From contig CANPWL010000006.1 in NCBI GenBank assembly GCA_947584375.1, positions 33,505-97,504 of the forward strand: DNA of 64,000 bases, in the 5' to 3' direction. The DNA is from an uncultured Clostridia bacterium. Its GTDB lineage: Bacteria; Bacillota; Clostridia; Oscillospirales; Ruminococcaceae. The notes under the pieces were generated by a model. It was not told the DNA's origin and did no database searches. It saw only the letters and a program-made list of their open reading frames with translations. Below, one piece after another: positions 34,391-42,994 of the stretch. How positions within the stretch are numbered: the stretch's first letter is position 1; every line of letters begins with the position of its first letter. The translations under genes and the position numbers were made by a program.

Positions 34391-34428
34391 AAAGGAGGAA
34401 TGCTCTCTTTAAAGAGAGTTATTATAAT
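34391..34428 (+). promoter_or_regulatory. Shine-Dalgarno separated from the start codon by a hairpin (second case)
   Basis: AAAGGAGG (34391-34398) lies 30 bases before the ATG at 34429. Between them is a perfect 16-base palindrome, CTCTCTTTAAAGAGAG (34403-34418), leaving AATG before and about 10 bases after it. The arrangement, including the GGAGGAATGCTC opening, matches that before spoVAC at 18781. Confidence 0.6.
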
Positions 34429-35664
34429 ATGGCATCAAACAGAGTTAATCAAACTGTCTTCACAGAGGATATGAAGAAGGATTATACTATTCTTGTACCG
34501 GATATGCTACCTATACACTTTAAGCTTATAATAGAGATTTTTCGTGAATACGGATACAACATGGAACTTTTGGAAACCTCTACCCGGTCAGTCATTGATG
34601 AAGGTCTTAAAAACGTCCACAATGACACCTGTTATCCTGCTCTGCTTGTTATAGGTCAGTTTATGGACGCTTTAAAAAGCGGAAAGTATGATATTAATAA
34701 AACTGCTCTTTTGATTTCACAGACCGGCGGCGGATGCAGAGCGTCAAATTATCTTCATCTTCTTCGCAAATCCCTGTCGGCTGAGTTTCCGCAGGTACCT
34801 GTAATATCTTTAAACTTTTCAGGACTTGAAAAAAATCCCGCATTTAAAATTACACCTGTTATAGCTTTAAAGCTTGTTTATGCAGTAATGTACGGAGATA
34901 TGCTTATGTCACTGTATTATCAGTGCAAGCCGTATGAGATTCACAAGGGAAGTACCGACAGAGTACTCAACAACTGGCAGAGAAAGCTTTCCGTTTTGCT
35001 TCGCAAGAATAGATATTTTAATACAAAAAAAATATATAAAAGAATACTTGACGACTTTTCGAACATTAAAAGGACTAAGACTAAAAAGACAAAGGTTGGC
35101 ATAGTTGGTGAAATCTATGTGAAATATTCGCCTTTGGCTAACAATCACCTTTGCGACTTTCTGATCCGGGAGGATTGTGAACCTAACGTACCAGGACTTT
35201 TAGACTTTGTGCTCTATTGTGCGTCCGACGCAATAAACGACTCAAAGCTTTATGATAAAAAGACAAAGAATACTATGCTTTTCGGTATAGGATATGACAT
35301 TTTTTATAAATTTCAAAAACAGCAGATTCGGATAATGAAAGAGCATGGCGAATTTTCACCTCCCCATGATTTTGAGCACCTCAGACACTATGCTGATAAA
35401 TACATAAATCAGGGTGTTAAAATGGGAGAGGGATGGCTCATAACCGCTGAAATGGCGGCTTTGGCAGAATCGGGAACAAAAAATATTATCTGTACTCAGC
35501 CTTTCGGATGCCTGCCTAATCATATTGTTGCAAAGGGAATGTCAAGAGTTATAAAGAATGCATATCCGGACGCTAACATTGTTGCGATCGACTATGATCC
35601 CGGCGCTACAAAAGTTAATCAAGAAAACAGAATTAAGCTTATGCTTGCAAATGCAAAGATATAA
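34429..35664 (+). CDS. 2-hydroxyacyl-CoA dehydratase-like protein, partner of the activase
   Basis: A 411-residue protein that matches the C-terminal third of the large activase-related proteins of Clostridia, with DMLPIHFKLIIEIFREYGY, NDTCYPALLVIGQ, TGGGCRASNY and CTQPFGCLPNHIV, cysteines placed as in the HgdB-type cluster-binding fold. In many relatives I know this unit is fused to the activase/DUF2229 protein; here it is a separate gene 76 bases downstream. The two products therefore most likely form one complex. It is followed by about 170 bases without a clear terminator. Confidence 0.85.
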   Translation: MASNRVNQTVFTEDMKKDYTILVPDMLPIHFKLIIEIFREYGYNMELLETSTRSVIDEGLKNVHNDTCYPALLVIGQFMDALKSGKYDINKTALLISQTGGGCRASNYLHLLRKSLSAEFPQVPVISLNFSGLEKNPAFKITPVIALKLVYAVMYGDMLMSLYYQCKPYEIHKGSTDRVLNNWQRKLSVLLRKNRYFNTKKIYKRILDDFSNIKRTKTKKTKVGIVGEIYVKYSPLANNHLCDFLIREDCEPNVPGLLDFVLYCASDAINDSKLYDKKTKNTMLFGIGYDIFYKFQKQQIRIMKEHGEFSPPHDFEHLRHYADKYINQGVKMGEGWLITAEMAALAESGTKNIICTQPFGCLPNHIVAKGMSRVIKNAYPDANIVAIDYDPGATKVNQENRIKLMLANAKI

Positions 35665-35832
35665 ATATAATAATGTTTTCTCTTAAACCCATAAAGGATT
35701 TGCTGCATAATTAGATATAAATTGTGACAAAATGTATACTGTTTTTCAATTGTATATATTAACCATTTGCATTTGACATAAAGAGATAAAATATGTTAAG
35801 GTTATATTAAAGAAATTATCGGAGGGAGCAAA

Positions 35833-37968
35833 ATGATTAAAATATTCAAGACCGGACTATTGAGTTTTTTGTCCTGCGCCGTTTTAACTCAGTCGGCTTT
35901 TATAGGCTATTCGACTGAGATTAAGGAAAACTCATATGTGTCTGAAAACAAAAACACTTCTTTTTATTTGAATGATAACAATTCAGACAATTCATCTGCT
36001 GAAATTACTGAAAATGACATAAATGATTTTGACGCAAAAAAAGATTATACTGATGGATTGAACATCCTGGAAAGTGCTGAGGTTTCTGATGAATTTGCAA
36101 AAAACAATGATCCATTATATAAAAAGTACATGGAGTCACCGGCTATTGCCAAAGTAAGTACAAAAAAATATGGAGTTACTGAGCCTACAACGCCCGCTGC
36201 ATTAGAAGGTCTGGGAGTTGTTGACGGTATTGACGTTTCAATGTATCAGGCATATTCCACTCCTATTGATTGGAACAAGGTCAAGGCTGCGGGAATATCC
36301 TATGCAATTATAAGATGCGGTTACCGTGGTTGGGGAACCGGAGAAATCGTTGCCGATTCATACTTTAAGCAAAACATTGAAGGCGCTTTAGCCGCAGGAC
36401 TTCAGGTTGGTGTTTACTTTTATACGCAAGCAATAACAGCTACGGAAGCAAGAGAGGAAGCAGACTTTTGCAAAAATGCTGTAAAAGGATACAATATTAC
36501 ACTTCCTATTTACATAGATATTGAATTTGCTGATGCAAAGGGAAGACTTGATTCAAAAAAGCTTTCCAAAGCCTCAAAGACTAACTTATGTAAAGCATTT
36601 GCAAACAGAGTTCAAAGCGCAGGATATACAGGCGGAGTTTATGCAAACAAATCATGGCTTGAAACAGAAATTGACGGTAATGCACTTGCAAATAAATACG
36701 CAATATGGCTTGCTCATTACACTACTAACACGACCTACGCAGGCGAATTCAGTATGTGGCAGTATTCTTCAAAAGCAACGATCAGCGGAATTAAAGGAAG
36801 CGTTGACATAAATAAAAACTATTTGTCCAAGCCTCATAAGGTTACCGGACTTACCGCCAGTGACAGTGCAAAGGATCCCTCAGAGTTCATTTTATCGTGG
36901 AATCATGCAGCAGGCGCTTACAAATATCAAGTAAAAGTTTTAGATGAAAGCACCAGCACTTGGGTCTCACTTGGAACAACCAGGTTTAACACCATGACAA
37001 TAACGGGACTTACAACCAGTAAAGAGAAACAATATAAAGTAAGGGCTTTCAAGCTTATTGGAACTGACAAAATTTACGGTTCTTATTCATCTGCTGTAAC
37101 CTATTCGGCTCCTCTTAATAAAGCAAGAGGATTTACACAAACTGCGGCGACTACCACATCTGTTTCAATCAAGTGGAATATAGTTCCCGACGCTGCCGGA
37201 TATTATATAAATATGTATAATCAGCAAAATCAGCAGTGGGAACAGATTAAAACGATTTCAGGCAACAGTAATGTTACCGCAAAAATAACAGGTCTTGACT
37301 ATTCGACGATCTATAAATTCAGAGTTCAAGGCTATACTGTTGAAGCGGACGGAACAATTACTCCGCTGATAAATTCAGCCGTCCTAAATACCGCTACTTC
37401 ACCTAAAAAATCAAGCGGACTTAAATATACAAAAATAGGTTCTAAAACGATTAAGCTTACATGGAAAAAACTCGACCGGGTTTCGGGTTATCAGATACTT
37501 AAATATAACAGCAGCAAAAAACAATACAGCGTTTGTGCAACTGTTTCAGGTCAAAGCAAAAACACTGCTGCAATTAAGAATCTCAAGTCAGGCACTACAT
37601 ACAAATTTAAAGTTCAGGGATATAAAACGGCAAACAAAACCAAATGGACAGGAACAAGAAGTACTGTTTATAGTATATCCACGACTCCTTCAAAAGTGAC
37701 AAAATTAAAATATTCATTCAAAGGCAGCAAATGCACCTTATCATGGAAAGCTTGTACGGGAGCCCAAGGCTATCAGATTCAAAAATACAATACTGCAACT
37801 AAAAAATGGAAAACCGTTAAAACTATAAAAAGCAAAAAAGGTACCAAATATAAATTTAGCCTGGCTAAGAAAAAATCGGCGAAATTCAGGATTCGTGCAT
37901 ATAAAACCATTAAGAGCAAGAAACGCTACGGATCATTCTCCGCAAACAAAAACATAAAACATAAATAA
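35833..37968 (+). CDS. Secreted GH25 lysozyme with FN3-like repeats
   Basis: A 711-residue exported muramidase. N-terminal signal segment (1-25) and an acidic, Asn-rich linker (about 30-120). The GH25 domain (about 130-330) has DGIDVSMYQ with Asp134 and the catalytic pair in IYIDIEF (Asp229, Glu231). From about 338 on there are at least four fibronectin type III-like modules, the last ones Lys-rich (LKYTKIGSKTIKLTWKKLDRVSGYQI). The same kind of module ends the GH5 glucanase. A ribosome site CGGAGGGAG precedes the ATG. Confidence 0.92.
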   Translation: MIKIFKTGLLSFLSCAVLTQSAFIGYSTEIKENSYVSENKNTSFYLNDNNSDNSSAEITENDINDFDAKKDYTDGLNILESAEVSDEFAKNNDPLYKKYMESPAIAKVSTKKYGVTEPTTPAALEGLGVVDGIDVSMYQAYSTPIDWNKVKAAGISYAIIRCGYRGWGTGEIVADSYFKQNIEGALAAGLQVGVYFYTQAITATEAREEADFCKNAVKGYNITLPIYIDIEFADAKGRLDSKKLSKASKTNLCKAFANRVQSAGYTGGVYANKSWLETEIDGNALANKYAIWLAHYTTNTTYAGEFSMWQYSSKATISGIKGSVDINKNYLSKPHKVTGLTASDSAKDPSEFILSWNHAAGAYKYQVKVLDESTSTWVSLGTTRFNTMTITGLTTSKEKQYKVRAFKLIGTDKIYGSYSSAVTYSAPLNKARGFTQTAATTTSVSIKWNIVPDAAGYYINMYNQQNQQWEQIKTISGNSNVTAKITGLDYSTIYKFRVQGYTVEADGTITPLINSAVLNTATSPKKSSGLKYTKIGSKTIKLTWKKLDRVSGYQILKYNSSKKQYSVCATVSGQSKNTAAIKNLKSGTTYKFKVQGYKTANKTKWTGTRSTVYSISTTPSKVTKLKYSFKGSKCTLSWKACTGAQGYQIQKYNTATKKWKTVKTIKSKKGTKYKFSLAKKKSAKFRIRAYKTIKSKKRYGSFSANKNIKHK

Positions 37969-37972
37969 ATTT

Positions 37973-38001
37973 TACCCCTTGCGCTGCAAGGGGTATTTTT
38001 T
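37973..38001 (+). terminator. Terminator after the GH25 lysozyme gene
   Basis: A 10-bp stem, TACCCCTTGC and GCAAGGGGTA, with a GCT loop and six T. Confidence 0.93.
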
Positions 38002-38052
38002 GCTTTGAAATATAATATTTTAAGAAAACAGCTTTTGACATATTTTTTGTTC

Positions 38053-38080
38053 AGAGGCTGTTATTATTTTATTAGAATAT
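38053..38080 (+). promoter_or_regulatory. Candidate sigma-H promoter of the spoIIA operon
   Basis: AGAGGCTGT (38053-38061), 13 bases, then GAATAT (38075-38080) resembles the sigma-H pattern (AGGAW and GAATW) that drives spoIIA in Bacillus. The -35 is imperfect. Confidence 0.5.
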
Positions 38081-38129
38081 AAATCGGACAGGCATTATAC
38101 TTAAAACAGAAAGGAAGATGAACTAAGCC

Positions 38130-38633
38130 TTGGGACTTAAATTATACGATGAAGTTGAAGAAAAGTCTAAACTCACAGCATATATAAGCGGAGAAATTGA
38201 TCATCACAGTGCAAAGAGTATAAGAAAAGAAATTGACATAAATATTGAAAAGCTTAATCCAACCAATCTGTATCTTGACTTTTCAAAGGTCGATTTTATG
38301 GACAGCTCAGGCATAGGTCTTGTTATGGGAAGATATAAGCTTCAAAGCCAACGAGGAGGAAAGGTTTTTATTCAAAATCCCCCTCCGCTTATAAAAAAAG
38401 TTATGCTCGTTGCCGGTATAAATAAGCTTGCTAAAATTGTAAGTATTGACATTCCGCTATCCGAAATGCAAAAAGCAAAGGAAACTGTTCAAAATTCTGA
38501 CAAGCAAAAAAATGAAACAAAAGAAGTATCAATAGACGTTCATAAAAATGACGCCAATAAAAATAAAGAGCCTGAAAAAGCTTTAGAGGAGGTTGAAGAC
38601 AATGCCGAAAAAGAAAGCAAAAATACTAAATGA
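38130..38633 (+). CDS. spoIIAA: Anti-sigma F factor antagonist SpoIIAA with long C-terminal tail
   Basis: A STAS-domain protein that, when unphosphorylated, frees sigma F from SpoIIAB in the forespore. Residues 1-112 hold the domain; the phosphorylated Ser is in FMDSSGIGLVMGRY. It has 167 residues against about 117 in Bacillus: the extra 50 are a Lys/Glu/Asn-rich charged tail, part of which overlaps spoIIAB by 32 bases. TTG start with AAAGGAAG 12 bases upstream. Confidence 0.93.
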   Translation: MGLKLYDEVEEKSKLTAYISGEIDHHSAKSIRKEIDINIEKLNPTNLYLDFSKVDFMDSSGIGLVMGRYKLQSQRGGKVFIQNPPPLIKKVMLVAGINKLAKIVSIDIPLSEMQKAKETVQNSDKQKNETKEVSIDVHKNDANKNKEPEKALEEVEDNAEKESKNTK

Positions 38634-39054
38634 AATAAAGCTTAAATTCCCCAGCCTTTCGGAAAACGAAAGGTTTTCACGTCTTGTTGTATCAGGCTTT
38701 GCGTCACAGCTTGATCCTCAGATAGATGAAATTTCGGATATAAAAACGGCGGTTTCAGAAGCAGTGACAAACTCTATTGTTCACGCTTATAAAAATGAAA
38801 TCGGAAAGATAGAACTTATAGCCAGAATATATGAGGATAACATAATTTACATAAAAATAAAAGATTACGGCTGCGGTATCCCCGATATAAAAAAAGCGAT
38901 GGAGCCTCTTTTTACAACATCCCCTGAAGAGGAAAGGGCAGGACTTGGATTCGCCGTTATGGAAAGCTTTATGGACAAATTAAAAGTACTTAGCAAGGAG
39001 GGTAAAGGAACATCAGTGATCCTTACTAAAAAAATTAAAACTAAGCTTGATTAA
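38602..39054 (+). CDS. spoIIAB: Anti-sigma F factor / serine kinase SpoIIAB
   Basis: A 150-residue GHKL-fold kinase that binds sigma F and phosphorylates SpoIIAA. Seen: AVSEAVTNSIVHAY (N-box), DYGCGIPDIKKAMEPLFTT and ERAGLGFAVMESF (G-boxes). ATG 38602 is 9 bases from AGAGGAGG; it starts inside the spoIIAA tail, so the two are translationally linked. It lies between spoIIAA and sigF, as in all spoIIA operons. Confidence 0.95.
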   Translation: MPKKKAKILNEIKLKFPSLSENERFSRLVVSGFASQLDPQIDEISDIKTAVSEAVTNSIVHAYKNEIGKIELIARIYEDNIIYIKIKDYGCGIPDIKKAMEPLFTTSPEEERAGLGFAVMESFMDKLKVLSKEGKGTSVILTKKIKTKLD

Positions 39055-39134
39055 AATTAATCGCATACAATTAAAATAATCGCATACATACGAATAGACC
39101 AAAAATAATTTTTTACTCAGAAACGGATGTAAAT

Positions 39135-39803
39135 ATGATTGGACTTGAGAACAATAAAAAATTCATAGAAGATAATTTGGGTCTTGTTCATCTGTGTGCG
39201 AATAAGTTTCGTTCTAAAGGTATAGATTACGACGATCTTTACGGCGCCGGCTGTATGGGACTTTTAAAAGCCGCAAAAGGCTTTGATGAAACAAGAGGAG
39301 TTAAATTTTCAACCTATGCTGTTCCTGTTATTCTGGGAGAGATAAAAAGACTTTTTCGTGACGGCGGAACTATAAAGGTTTCAAGAGGCTTAAAGGAGTT
39401 ATCTATGAAAATAACTCAAATCAGAGAACGCTTTATGCAGACAAAGGGCAGAGAACCCACAATTGAAGAGCTTGCTAATATTGCTGAAATCCCCGAAGAA
39501 GATGTTGTTGAAGCTCTTAATGTTTCTATGCCTCCTCTTAGCCTTGCGTCAGGAGGATATGATGACGATTCTTCTTTTGAAATTGATATTCCCGTTTCAG
39601 CTCCGGATGAAGAAATAACCAACAGCCTCACTCTGAAACAAATTTTATCTTCTTTGGACAAAAAGGACGCCAAACTTCTTTACCTAAGATATTTTCAGAA
39701 CAAGACACAAACAGAAACGGCAAAAATACTTGCTATGACACAAGTTCAGGTATCAAGAAGAGAAAAAAAGCTTCTTTTATATATAAGAGAAAAAATGACA
39801 TAA
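39135..39803 (+). CDS. sigF: RNA polymerase sigma factor F
   Basis: A 222-residue sigma-70 family factor active first in the forespore. Region 2 is clear (GIDYDDLYGAGCMGLLKAAKGFDETRGVKFSTYAVPVILGEIKRLFRDGG), with region 3 (PTIEELANIAEIPEEDVVEAL) and region 4 helix-turn-helix (KTQTETAKILAMTQVQVSRREKKLL). The order spoIIAA-spoIIAB-sigF identifies it as sigma F rather than sigma G. The ribosome site is weak (ACGGA). The gap to spoIIAB is 80 bases. Confidence 0.95.
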   Translation: MIGLENNKKFIEDNLGLVHLCANKFRSKGIDYDDLYGAGCMGLLKAAKGFDETRGVKFSTYAVPVILGEIKRLFRDGGTIKVSRGLKELSMKITQIRERFMQTKGREPTIEELANIAEIPEEDVVEALNVSMPPLSLASGGYDDDSSFEIDIPVSAPDEEITNSLTLKQILSSLDKKDAKLLYLRYFQNKTQTETAKILAMTQVQVSRREKKLLLYIREKMT

Positions 39804-39838
39804 TAAATATCCCCCGGACGAACCGAGGGATATTTATT
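39802..39838. terminator. Bidirectional terminator between sigF and metY
   Basis: AATAAATATCCC pairs with GGGATATTTATT, with an inner CCGG/CCG extension; T-rich flanks on both strands serve the two convergent genes. Confidence 0.88.
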
Positions 39839-39842
39839 TATT

Positions 39843-41111
39843 TTAGTCTATGGCATCCAAACCCTTTTGAATGTCGGCTATAATATCATCAACATTTTCA
39901 AGTCCGCAAGAAAATCTAATCATTCCTCCGTTAATTCCTGCTGCTGCAAGCTGCTCGTCAGTCAATTGCCTGTGTGTAGCAGAAGCAGGGTGCAGAACAC
40001 AGGTCCTTATATCAGCAACGTGGACCTCGTTAGATGCAAGCTTAAGCGCGTCCATAAACTTTATAGCGTTATCTCGTCCGCCCTTGACAACGATTGAAAT
40101 TACTCCGCTAGAACCCATTGGAACATATTTTTTCGCAAGTTCATAATATTTATCTCCTTCTAATGACGGATAAATTACTTCTTCAATCTTATTCTGCTCC
40201 TTAAAGAAATTAGCAATCTTTAACGCGTTTTCACAATACTGCTTCATTCTTACTGCTAAAGTTTCAAGACCCAAATTTAACAGAAAAGATGAATTAGCAG
40301 CAGGATAACATCCAAAATCTCTCATAAGCTGCATTCTAGCCTTTACAATAAACGGTGCGAAAGCATAATCCCTTGTATAAACAACTCCATGATAACTCTC
40401 GTCGGGCTCAGTAAAGTCAGGGAAGTTTCCATTGGTAAAATCGAACTTACCGCTGTCAACAATAACTCCGCCAACCTGAACTGCATGACCGTCCATATAC
40501 TTGCTCGTTGAATGAATTACAATATCTGCTCCCCACTCAATGGGACGGCACAAGATAGGCGTTGCAAATGTATTATCAACAATAAGCGGCACTCCGTTTT
40601 CATGTGCAATTTTTGCAAATCTTTCAATATCCAAAATAGTGAGCGCGGGATTGGCAATAGTTTCTCCGAACACACACTTAGTATTAGGTTTAAATGCTTT
40701 GCGTATCTCATCATCGGAAGCGTCAGGACTTACAAAAATGCACTCTATTCCTAACTTTTTGAGTGTGACAGCAAAAAGATTTATTGTTCCGCCGTAGATC
40801 GTTGAAGCCGCAATAAAGCTGTCGCCTGCTGAGCATAAATTCAAAATAGAAATCAGCGACGCCGCCTGACCGCTGGATGTACACATTGCGGCAACGCCGC
40901 CCTCAAGTGCTGCAATTTTCTTTTCAACTGCGTCTGTGGTAGGGTTCTCAAACCTTGAATATATAAGACTCAGCGTTGGATCATCAAAAACATCACCTAC
41001 TGCTTTAGTTGAATCATAAACATATGTAGTGCTTTGAACTATCGGCACTACTCTGGGTTCCCCGTTCTTGGGGTTGTATCCCTCATGCAGACACTTTGTT
41101 TCAATTTTCAT
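39843..41111 (-). CDS. metY: O-acetylhomoserine sulfhydrylase-type PLP enzyme
   Basis: A 422-residue member of the Cys/Met-metabolism PLP family. The cofactor lysine is in HSTSKYMDGHAVQVGG; the start KCLHEGYNP and the long active-site insert YHGVVYTRDYAFAPFIVKARMQLMRDFG match O-acetylhomoserine aminocarboxypropyltransferases, which make homocysteine from acetylhomoserine and sulfide. No SAM-I riboswitch or T-box is visible upstream. It is a single gene, convergent with sigF. Confidence 0.9.
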   Translation of the reverse strand: MKIETKCLHEGYNPKNGEPRVVPIVQSTTYVYDSTKAVGDVFDDPTLSLIYSRFENPTTDAVEKKIAALEGGVAAMCTSSGQAASLISILNLCSAGDSFIAASTIYGGTINLFAVTLKKLGIECIFVSPDASDDEIRKAFKPNTKCVFGETIANPALTILDIERFAKIAHENGVPLIVDNTFATPILCRPIEWGADIVIHSTSKYMDGHAVQVGGVIVDSGKFDFTNGNFPDFTEPDESYHGVVYTRDYAFAPFIVKARMQLMRDFGCYPAANSSFLLNLGLETLAVRMKQYCENALKIANFFKEQNKIEEVIYPSLEGDKYYELAKKYVPMGSSGVISIVVKGGRDNAIKFMDALKLASNEVHVADIRTCVLHPASATHRQLTDEQLAAAGINGGMIRFSCGLENVDDIIADIQKGLDAID

Positions 41112-41241
41112 ATTATTAAATTTCCCTTCTTATATATTTATGCTGTTTAATTTTAGTGAAACAATGCAAATAATTAACACAAAAAATCCAAATTCAAATT
41201 TCGATCACATAACAAAAAGCTAACCTTTTGAGTTTTAAACA

Positions 41242-41511
41242 TCAATCCCTGAAAAATGGAGATACATACTCTTCCTCTGCTTGTTTTTTCTTGGCAAGTT
41301 TTTTCTTTTGCTTGTTTCTTTCATCTATTTTCTTTTTTTGTGCAGGGGTCTTAATTGAAGCCGCGCTTGCAAAAAATGCTATTGCAAAAGCAAACGGTCC
41401 TATAACAAGCGCAACGCTTCCCCAACCCGTTGCAACTAACACGATCATAAGAATAGTCAACACCGAACAAACTGCGCCGGCAATTATATAAAATATCTTT
41501 TGTTTCGGCAT
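41242..41511 (-). CDS. Small membrane protein with Lys-rich tail
   Basis: About 89 residues. Two hydrophobic helices (about 6-27 and 31-52, with Gly and Ala) are followed by a strongly basic tail (KTPAQKKKIDERNKQKKKLAKKKQAEEEY) and the end SPFFRD. ATG 41511 is preferred over 41523 because a GGTGA lies upstream. It lies just downstream of purB and may be cotranscribed with it. Function unknown. Confidence 0.65.
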   Translation of the reverse strand: MPKQKIFYIIAGAVCSVLTILMIVLVATGWGSVALVIGPFAFAIAFFASAASIKTPAQKKKIDERNKQKKKLAKKKQAEEEYVSPFFRD

Positions 41512-41533
41512 ACTAATCACCATATTTTCTTAA

Positions 41534-42961
41534 TTATACGTTTATTTCTACGCTTTCACGTTTAAAATCATTTTCTTCTAAAACAGGCTTAACAAAGCTT
41601 TCGATAAACTCCTCGACCTGAGAAATACTTCTTCCTATAAAATTCTCAGGATTCATAATACTGTCCATTTCCTCCTTGGAAATCATAAACATAGGATCAT
41701 TTAAAATAAGCTCGCACAAATTATTGTCAAGTCCCTCGTCTTTTACTCTTGAACCTGCTTTCATAGAATATTCACGAATTCTCTCGTGGAGCTCCTGACG
41801 GTCTCCGCCCTTTTTAACAGCGTCCATCATTATGTTCTCCGTTGCCATAAACGGGAGCTCTGCCATAACTCTTTTTTTAATAATTTTATCATGCACTACA
41901 AGTCCGTCTGTTACATTTAACATAATATTAAGCACTGCGTCAATTCCCAAAAATGCCTCAGCAACAGAAATTCTCTTGTTAGCAGAATCATCAAGAGTTC
42001 TTTCAAACCACTGTGTTCCCGCCGTAAATGCAGGGTTTAGCATATCTGAAATTATATATCTCGAAAGAGATGTTATTCTCTCGCATCTCATAGGATTTCT
42101 CTTATAAGCCATTGCCGACGAGCCTATCTGGTTCTTTTCAAACGGCTCCTCGATCTCTTTAAAACTCTGGAGTATCCTTATATCATTTGAAAACTTCATA
42201 CAGCTTTGAGCAATTCCTGATAATGTTGATACAATAGCGGAATCGACCTTTCTTGAATATGTCTGTCCCGAAACAGGTACAACCCCGTCAAATCCCATTT
42301 CCTCTGCAATCATTTCCTCTAATTTTTTTACCTTGTCGGTATCTCCCTCGAAAAGCTCCATAAACGAAGCCTGTGTGCCGGTTGTTCCCTTTGAACCTAA
42401 TAGCTTTAGATTACGCAGTCTGAAATCAATTTCCTGCAGATCCATCAAAAGCTCATTGCACCATAGAGTTGCTCGTTTTCCCACTGTTGTGAGCTGTGCA
42501 GGCTGAAGATGAGTATAAGCAAGACAGGGCAGTGATTTATACTTGTCAGCAAACTCTGAAAGCTGACCGATCACTCCTACAAGCTTTCTCTTTACAACAT
42601 TTAGTGCGTCACGCATAACAATAATATCTGTGTTATCTCCGACATAGCAGGATGTAGCCCCCAAATGAATTATTCCCTTTGCGTTCGGACAAGCTTGTCC
42701 GTATGTATAAACATGTGCCATAACGTCATGACGAACCAGCTTTTCACGCTCTGCCGCACACTTATAATCTATATTATTAATATTAGCCTCAAGCTCATCA
42801 ACCTGCTTCTGAGTAACGGGAAGTCCCAGTTTCATCTCTGCTCTTGCAAGAGCAACCCAAAGCCTTCTCCATGTTGTGAACTTTTTATCAGCCGAAAATA
42901 TATATTGCATTTCATTGCTTGCATATCTCGTACAAAACGGGCTTTCATAGCTATTTGTCAT
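41534..42961 (-). CDS. purB: Adenylosuccinate lyase
   Basis: Cleaves SAICAR and adenylosuccinate to release fumarate in purine synthesis. It has 475 residues, normal for the larger PurB form. The fumarase/aspartase signature SSAMAYKRNPMRCE carries the catalytic Ser loop; TSCYVGDNTDI and THLQPAQLTTVGKR hold the active-site His residues. It follows a DAK2/Asp23 pair read in the same direction, with a 33-base gap. Confidence 0.95.
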   Translation of the reverse strand: MTNSYESPFCTRYASNEMQYIFSADKKFTTWRRLWVALARAEMKLGLPVTQKQVDELEANINNIDYKCAAEREKLVRHDVMAHVYTYGQACPNAKGIIHLGATSCYVGDNTDIIVMRDALNVVKRKLVGVIGQLSEFADKYKSLPCLAYTHLQPAQLTTVGKRATLWCNELLMDLQEIDFRLRNLKLLGSKGTTGTQASFMELFEGDTDKVKKLEEMIAEEMGFDGVVPVSGQTYSRKVDSAIVSTLSGIAQSCMKFSNDIRILQSFKEIEEPFEKNQIGSSAMAYKRNPMRCERITSLSRYIISDMLNPAFTAGTQWFERTLDDSANKRISVAEAFLGIDAVLNIMLNVTDGLVVHDKIIKKRVMAELPFMATENIMMDAVKKGGDRQELHERIREYSMKAGSRVKDEGLDNNLCELILNDPMFMISKEEMDSIMNPENFIGRSISQVEEFIESFVKPVLEENDFKRESVEINV

Positions 42962-42994
42962 ATTATTTAAACCTCACTTTTTAATACTTATTCT

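Noticed and set aside
41112..41240. Search for a SAM riboswitch or T-box upstream of metY
   Set aside because: The short AT-rich leader shows neither the SAM-I core nor a T-box sequence.
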